The position numbers were made by a program, and so were the translations under genes. A stretch of 64,000 bases of DNA from Kitasatospora sp. GP82 (GTDB lineage Bacteria; Actinomycetota; Actinomycetes; Streptomycetales; Streptomycetaceae), in contig NZ_JARZAJ010000036.1 in assembly GCF_029892105.1 (NCBI RefSeq), positions 1 to 64,000 of the forward strand. The letters run 5' to 3'. Positions 60,777 to 64,000 of the stretch are shown in pieces. The notes under the pieces are model-generated. The model did no database searches. It saw only the letters and a program-made list of their open reading frames with translations, and was not told the DNA's origin. Numbering within the stretch: the first letter of the stretch is position 1; each line of letters opens with the position of its first letter.

Positions 60777-62030
60777 ATGACTGATCTTCAGGCACCGCCT
60801 GTCGCAGGGAAGTTGACGGTTACAGAGGTGGCCGCGTCGGCGCCGACCCGGGAGATCTGGCTGGCGGCCTGGCCGGTGACCGCGGTCTTCATCCTGTCGA
60901 ACGCCGCCACCCCGCTGTACAAGCTCTGGCAGCACGACATGGGCTTCTCGAAGGGCACCCTGACGGTGATCTTCGCCTGCTACATCGTCGGTCTGCTCGG
61001 CACCCTGCTGGTGGCGGGTGTGGCCTCCGACCGGCTCGGGCGCAAGCCGGTGCTGCTTCCGGCACTCGGCCTCGGCGTACTGGCCTGCGTCATCTTCGCG
61101 ACGGCGGGCTCGGTGCTCGCGCTGGCGGTGGCCCGACTGCTGACGGGAATCGCGATCGGTGCCATCGTCTCGGCCGGTATGGCCGCTGTCACCGACGTCG
61201 GCGGACCCGCGCGCAAGCGGCTCGCCGCCCTGCTGGCTTCGGCCGCGATGGTGCTGGGCGCCGGTCTCGGCCCGCTGGGCGCCGGCGTGCTCTCGGAGAC
61301 GCTGCCCGGCCCGACCGTCACCATCTTCCTGGTCGAGATCGTCCTGCTGGTCACCGCCGTGCTGGTGGTGCTGCGGATGCCGCTGCCGAAGAAGGCCGCC
61401 GGTGCGGTGAAGGGCGGCTCCTGGGTGCGCGTGCCGTCGGTCCCGCGCGCCAACCGGGTCCAACTGCTGCTGGGCATCGTGGTGTTCGCGCCCGGCATCA
61501 CCGCCACCTCGTTCGTGCTCTCGCTCGGCCCCTCGCTCCTCTCCGACCTGCTGGGCACCACCAGCCGGGTGGTCGCGGGTGCGATGGCCTTCGTGATGTT
61601 CTCGGCCGCCACCGGTGTGCAGTTCGCGGTTCAGAAGCTCAAGGCGCCGGCCATCCTGCTGATGGGCGCGCTGAGCACGGCGCTCAGCATGGTGGCACTG
61701 ATGCTCGCGGTGCACGCTGCCTCGGTGGTGCTGCTGGTGATCGCGGCCGTCCTGGCCGGCGCAGGACAGGGCCTGGGGCAGCTCGGTGGCCTCTCGCTGC
61801 TCAACTCCAGCGTGCCGTCCACCCGGCTGGCCGAGGCCAACGCCGCGCTCAACACCGGTGGTTACATCCCGGCCGGGCTCTTCCCGGTGGCGGTCGGCTA
61901 CCTGAGTGACGCGGTCGGCCTCTCCACGGGAGCAACCATCTTCGGTGTGGCGATGACCCTGGTGGCGCTGGCCGGCGGTGCCGTGGTCGCCAGTCTGCGG
62001 GGACGGATCTCCGAGCCTCGGCAGGGCTGA
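60777..62030 (+). CDS. MFS transporter, ArsR-controlled
   Basis: A 417-residue MFS protein with 12 helices. The loop after helix 2 has the family motif (GVASDRLGRKPVLL) and helix 5 has AAMVLGAGLGPLGAGV, as in drug/H+ antiporters. The ATG follows GAGAGGAAGAG. It is divergent from the ArsR gene and preceded by two operator-like repeats, a layout typical of an inducible efflux pump. Substrate unknown. Confidence 0.86.
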   Translation: MTDLQAPPVAGKLTVTEVAASAPTREIWLAAWPVTAVFILSNAATPLYKLWQHDMGFSKGTLTVIFACYIVGLLGTLLVAGVASDRLGRKPVLLPALGLGVLACVIFATAGSVLALAVARLLTGIAIGAIVSAGMAAVTDVGGPARKRLAALLASAAMVLGAGLGPLGAGVLSETLPGPTVTIFLVEIVLLVTAVLVVLRMPLPKKAAGAVKGGSWVRVPSVPRANRVQLLLGIVVFAPGITATSFVLSLGPSLLSDLLGTTSRVVAGAMAFVMFSAATGVQFAVQKLKAPAILLMGALSTALSMVALMLAVHAASVVLLVIAAVLAGAGQGLGQLGGLSLLNSSVPSTRLAEANAALNTGGYIPAGLFPVAVGYLSDAVGLSTGATIFGVAMTLVALAGGAVVASLRGRISEPRQG

Positions 62031-62306
62031 AACCGCCGGTAGGGCGCCGACGCCAAGAGCGGCGCGAACACCGCAGCCGTGAGCGCGGTGAGCCCCGATC
62101 GGCGCGAATGCCAGGGGTGTGGTCAGGGAACAGGGCCGGGCCGGGTCGCAGGCAGAGAACAAACCTTTCAGAAGGAATTCTCTGGACTGGTGATCCCGAC
62201 CCGGCCCCCGGCATGTCCGCCCCTGATCCGCCACCACACCCCGGTCGCCGTCACTGCCCTGGGCGGGATGTGCGAGAGAACCGGAAGAACCCTCAAGGAA
62301 GCCCGA

Positions 62307-63572
62307 ATGTCCGAGAAGTACGACGTCATCGTGGTCGGCGCGGGCTGCGCCGGCGCATCGGCCGCGATGCTGCTCGCCGATGCGGGCCACCGAGTCCTGG
62401 TGCTGGAACGGGCCGTCGCCCCCCGGGACGATCGCCGTGTCGACGTCCTTCGGTTGCCCGCGGTGGCCCGGCTCGCCTCCTGGGGGCTGCTGGAGCGGCT
62501 CAGGGGCGCAGGCGTACCGCCCCTGCGGCGCAGCCTGCACCGGGTCGCCGACATCAGGCTGGACGGCCGCATGCCCTTCTACCTCGGTCAGGACGCCGTC
62601 CACGCGCCGGAGCGCAGAGTCCTCGACCGCCTGCTCGGCGAGGCCGCCGCCGGGGCCGGTGCGGAGCTCCGTGAGGGCTGCACCGTGGTCGGGCTGCTCC
62701 GCGACGGGACCGGCCGGGTCCATGGAGTCGAGTACCGCACCGCCCCTCGCGGCAGGCTTCAACGGGCCCGCGCCGCCCTGGTGGTCGGTGCCGACGGGAT
62801 GCACTCGACCGTGGCCCACCTCGCCGGGGCGCCGTTCACCCGCAGCGACTCCACCGCCACCTGCGCCTACTACGCCCTCTGGGAGAACCTGCCCGCGGAG
62901 CTGGAACTCCACGAGCGGCCGGGCCGGCGAGTGAGCGTGCTGGGCACCCGTGGCGGGGCTGCCATGGTGGCCGCGCACCTTCCGCAGGCGGAGGCGGGCG
63001 CGGTGCGGTCACAGCCGGAGCGCGCCTATCTCGACACCGTCCGGAGCACCGCCCCCGAACTGTACGAGCGGCTGTGCGGCGCGGAGCCGGCGGGGCTGAT
63101 CCGGGCCGGCTCCGATCAGCGGAACTTCTTCCGGCAGGCGGCCGGGCCCGGCTGGGTCCTGGTCGGTGGTGCTGGGCACCACAAGGACTCGGTCACCGCT
63201 CACGGCGCCACCGATGCGCTGTTCCAGGCCGAACTGCTCGCGGACCGGATCACCGGTCGCCTGGACGACCCCGAGCGGCTGGACGCCGCGTCGGCCGTCT
63301 TCGGGCAGGAGCGCGATGCCACTCTCGGCCGGACCTATCGGGCGACTCTGCTCGCCGCCCGGCTCCAGGTCCGGCCCCAGCGGCTCGCCCTGCTGCGCGC
63401 CGTATCTCAGGACACGTTGTTGACTGACCGTCACTTCGCTGTCATGGCCGGGGTGATGTCGGTTGATGATCTCTACCGGGCCGACCTGAGGGGACTGCTG
63501 CCACCGGCTGGGGGGCCGCGGGGCGAGAGCGCACCGCCGCAGGAGCTGGAGCTGTGCGCCAATCGCGCATAA
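62307..63572 (+). CDS. FAD-dependent monooxygenase/reductase
   Basis: A 421-residue FAD protein of the p-hydroxybenzoate-hydroxylase/geranylgeranyl-reductase superfamily. The N-terminal dinucleotide loop is YDVIVVGAGCAGASAAML with an acidic end (LERA). VVGADGMHSTVA is the conserved DG motif. The second FAD motif reads GGAGHHKDSVTAHG (usual GD replaced by GG). The ATG at 62307 follows AAGGAA; upstream in-frame residues look random. It ends at a long inverted repeat. It could hydroxylate an aromatic substrate or reduce a prenyl chain; neither can be chosen. Confidence 0.85.
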   Translation: MSEKYDVIVVGAGCAGASAAMLLADAGHRVLVLERAVAPRDDRRVDVLRLPAVARLASWGLLERLRGAGVPPLRRSLHRVADIRLDGRMPFYLGQDAVHAPERRVLDRLLGEAAAGAGAELREGCTVVGLLRDGTGRVHGVEYRTAPRGRLQRARAALVVGADGMHSTVAHLAGAPFTRSDSTATCAYYALWENLPAELELHERPGRRVSVLGTRGGAAMVAAHLPQAEAGAVRSQPERAYLDTVRSTAPELYERLCGAEPAGLIRAGSDQRNFFRQAAGPGWVLVGGAGHHKDSVTAHGATDALFQAELLADRITGRLDDPERLDAASAVFGQERDATLGRTYRATLLAARLQVRPQRLALLRAVSQDTLLTDRHFAVMAGVMSVDDLYRADLRGLLPPAGGPRGESAPPQELELCANRA

Positions 63573-63686
63573 CGCCAGGGGCGCGGGACTCTGCTTGATC
63601 AACTGCGTATGCGAACGACCATGCACCTTCGTGGAGGGCTGGTCGCGCACGCAGTTGATCAAGCAGAGCCTCGCGCCCCTGGCGTT
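63571..63686. terminator. 38-bp inverted repeat between convergent genes
   Basis: The left arm (63571-63608, from AACGCCAGGGGCGCG to TGATCAACTGCGT) pairs with 63649-63686 over 38 bp with two mismatches around a 40-nt loop. It starts at the stop codon of the FAD gene and lies 28 bp before the ppc stop, and should act as a bidirectional terminator. It is far longer than a typical terminator. Confidence 0.85.
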
Positions 63687-63713
63687 CGCGTTGGCCCCTG
63701 AAGGGCCCGGATG

Positions 63714-64000
63714 TCAGCCGGTGTTGCGCAGGCCGGCGGCGATGCCGTTGACGGTCAGCAGCAGTGCCCGCGAGAGCGTCGCATCCTGCGTCGCGGAGTT
63801 GCGCTGGCGCCGCAGCAGGGCGACCTGGAGATAGGAGATCGGGTCGAGGTAGGCGTCCCGCAGCGCGTAGGTCTGCTTCAACGCGGGTGATCGGTCGAGC
63901 AGTTCACGCTGTCCGGTGGCCCGCAGCAGCTCGCTGACGGTGAGCCGGTACTCTGCCTGGACCTGGTCGAAGACGTGGTGCAGTTCGGCGGGAACGAGCT
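63714..64000 (-). CDS. ppc: Phosphoenolpyruvate carboxylase, C-terminal part (runs off window)
   Basis: The last 95 residues of a minus-strand gene that continues past the right edge. The text YALRDAYLDPISYLQVALLR, then SRALLLTVNGIAAGLRNTG, is the highly conserved C-terminus of phosphoenolpyruvate carboxylase, ending in the diagnostic Asn-Thr-Gly. The enzyme makes oxaloacetate from PEP and bicarbonate to refill the TCA cycle. The catalytic core is outside the window. It is a housekeeping gene, so it may mark the edge of the accessory region. Confidence 0.93.
   Translation of the reverse strand, partial: LVPAELHHVFDQVQAEYRLTVSELLRATGQRELLDRSPALKQTYALRDAYLDPISYLQVALLRRQRNSATQDATLSRALLLTVNGIAAGLRNTG

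Noticed and set aside
1..64000. Insertion sequence or integrase/prophage
   Set aside because: No transposase, integrase or phage structural protein text was found in any frame, despite several gene remnants.

Overview
The window is high-GC DNA (roughly 70% or more) with GTG and TTG starts, rare TTA codons, an MbtH-type protein, a SARP/BTAD regulator, a SAV_915-type small protein and a mycothiol-type isomerase. Together these point to a Streptomycetaceae chromosome (Streptomyces or Kitasatospora). It is an accessory, arm-like region: gene remnants and minisatellites lie between intact genes, and a phosphoenolpyruvate carboxylase gene enters at the right edge.

Layout. Positions 1-1.9 kb hold a terminator, decayed fragments (Nudix, beta-helix acyltransferase) and a small membrane protein. 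Positions 1.9-3.8 kb hold a translationally coupled pair: a SEFIR-domain protein and a two-helix membrane protein. At 4.0-7.9 kb a GNAT gene is followed by a leftward UgpBEA-like sugar/glycerol-phosphate ABC importer. A 24-bp minisatellite and a Rossmann epimerase-like gene follow.

Positions 9.7-35.45 kb hold an NRPS-PKS cluster, all rightward: MFS exporter, MupA-type flavin monooxygenase, NRPS C-A-T, NRPS C-A-T-TE, MbtH, NRPS C-A-T, PKS KS-AT-ACP, type II thioesterase, a PP-loop ATPase with a central C-x2-C pair, NRPS A-T-C-A-T and a P450. It ends in a strong nested hairpin. A convergent glycosyltransferase lies just beyond (35.9-37.0 kb). The simplest assembly order is A-T-C-A-T, then C-A-T, then KS-AT-ACP, then C-A-T, then C-A-T-TE: five amino acids plus one malonyl extension with no ketoreductase. 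Likely tailoring enzymes are the P450, the flavin monooxygenase and the PP-loop enzyme, whose chemistry is the main unknown. In-frame TTA codons in four cluster genes suggest bldA control. A 645-bp block repeated almost perfectly in two NRPS genes ends just before the substrate-specificity subdomain, which suggests subdomain exchange or gene conversion.

Positions 37.5-45.3 kb: an N-acetylglutaminylglutamine-type amidotransferase overlapping an S9 peptidase, a mercaptopyruvate sulfurtransferase, an MFS transporter and a DinB-fold isomerase. Positions 45.3-53.1 kb: regulators (AraC, TetR, SARP, AsnC), a PrmC-like methyltransferase, membrane proteins, and remnants of a flavin reductase and a P450. 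Positions 53.3-59.1 kb: a dismantled kdp locus (kdpD and kdpB but no kdpA, kdpC or kdpE) with a universal stress gene and a promoter region carrying 11-bp-spaced boxes. Positions 59.1-64 kb: a lipoprotein polysaccharide deacetylase, a divergent ArsR/MFS pair sharing a duplicated operator-like element, an FAD monooxygenase, a 38-bp inverted repeat, and the 3' end of ppc.

All calls come from reading the sequence and its translations. No database search was run.
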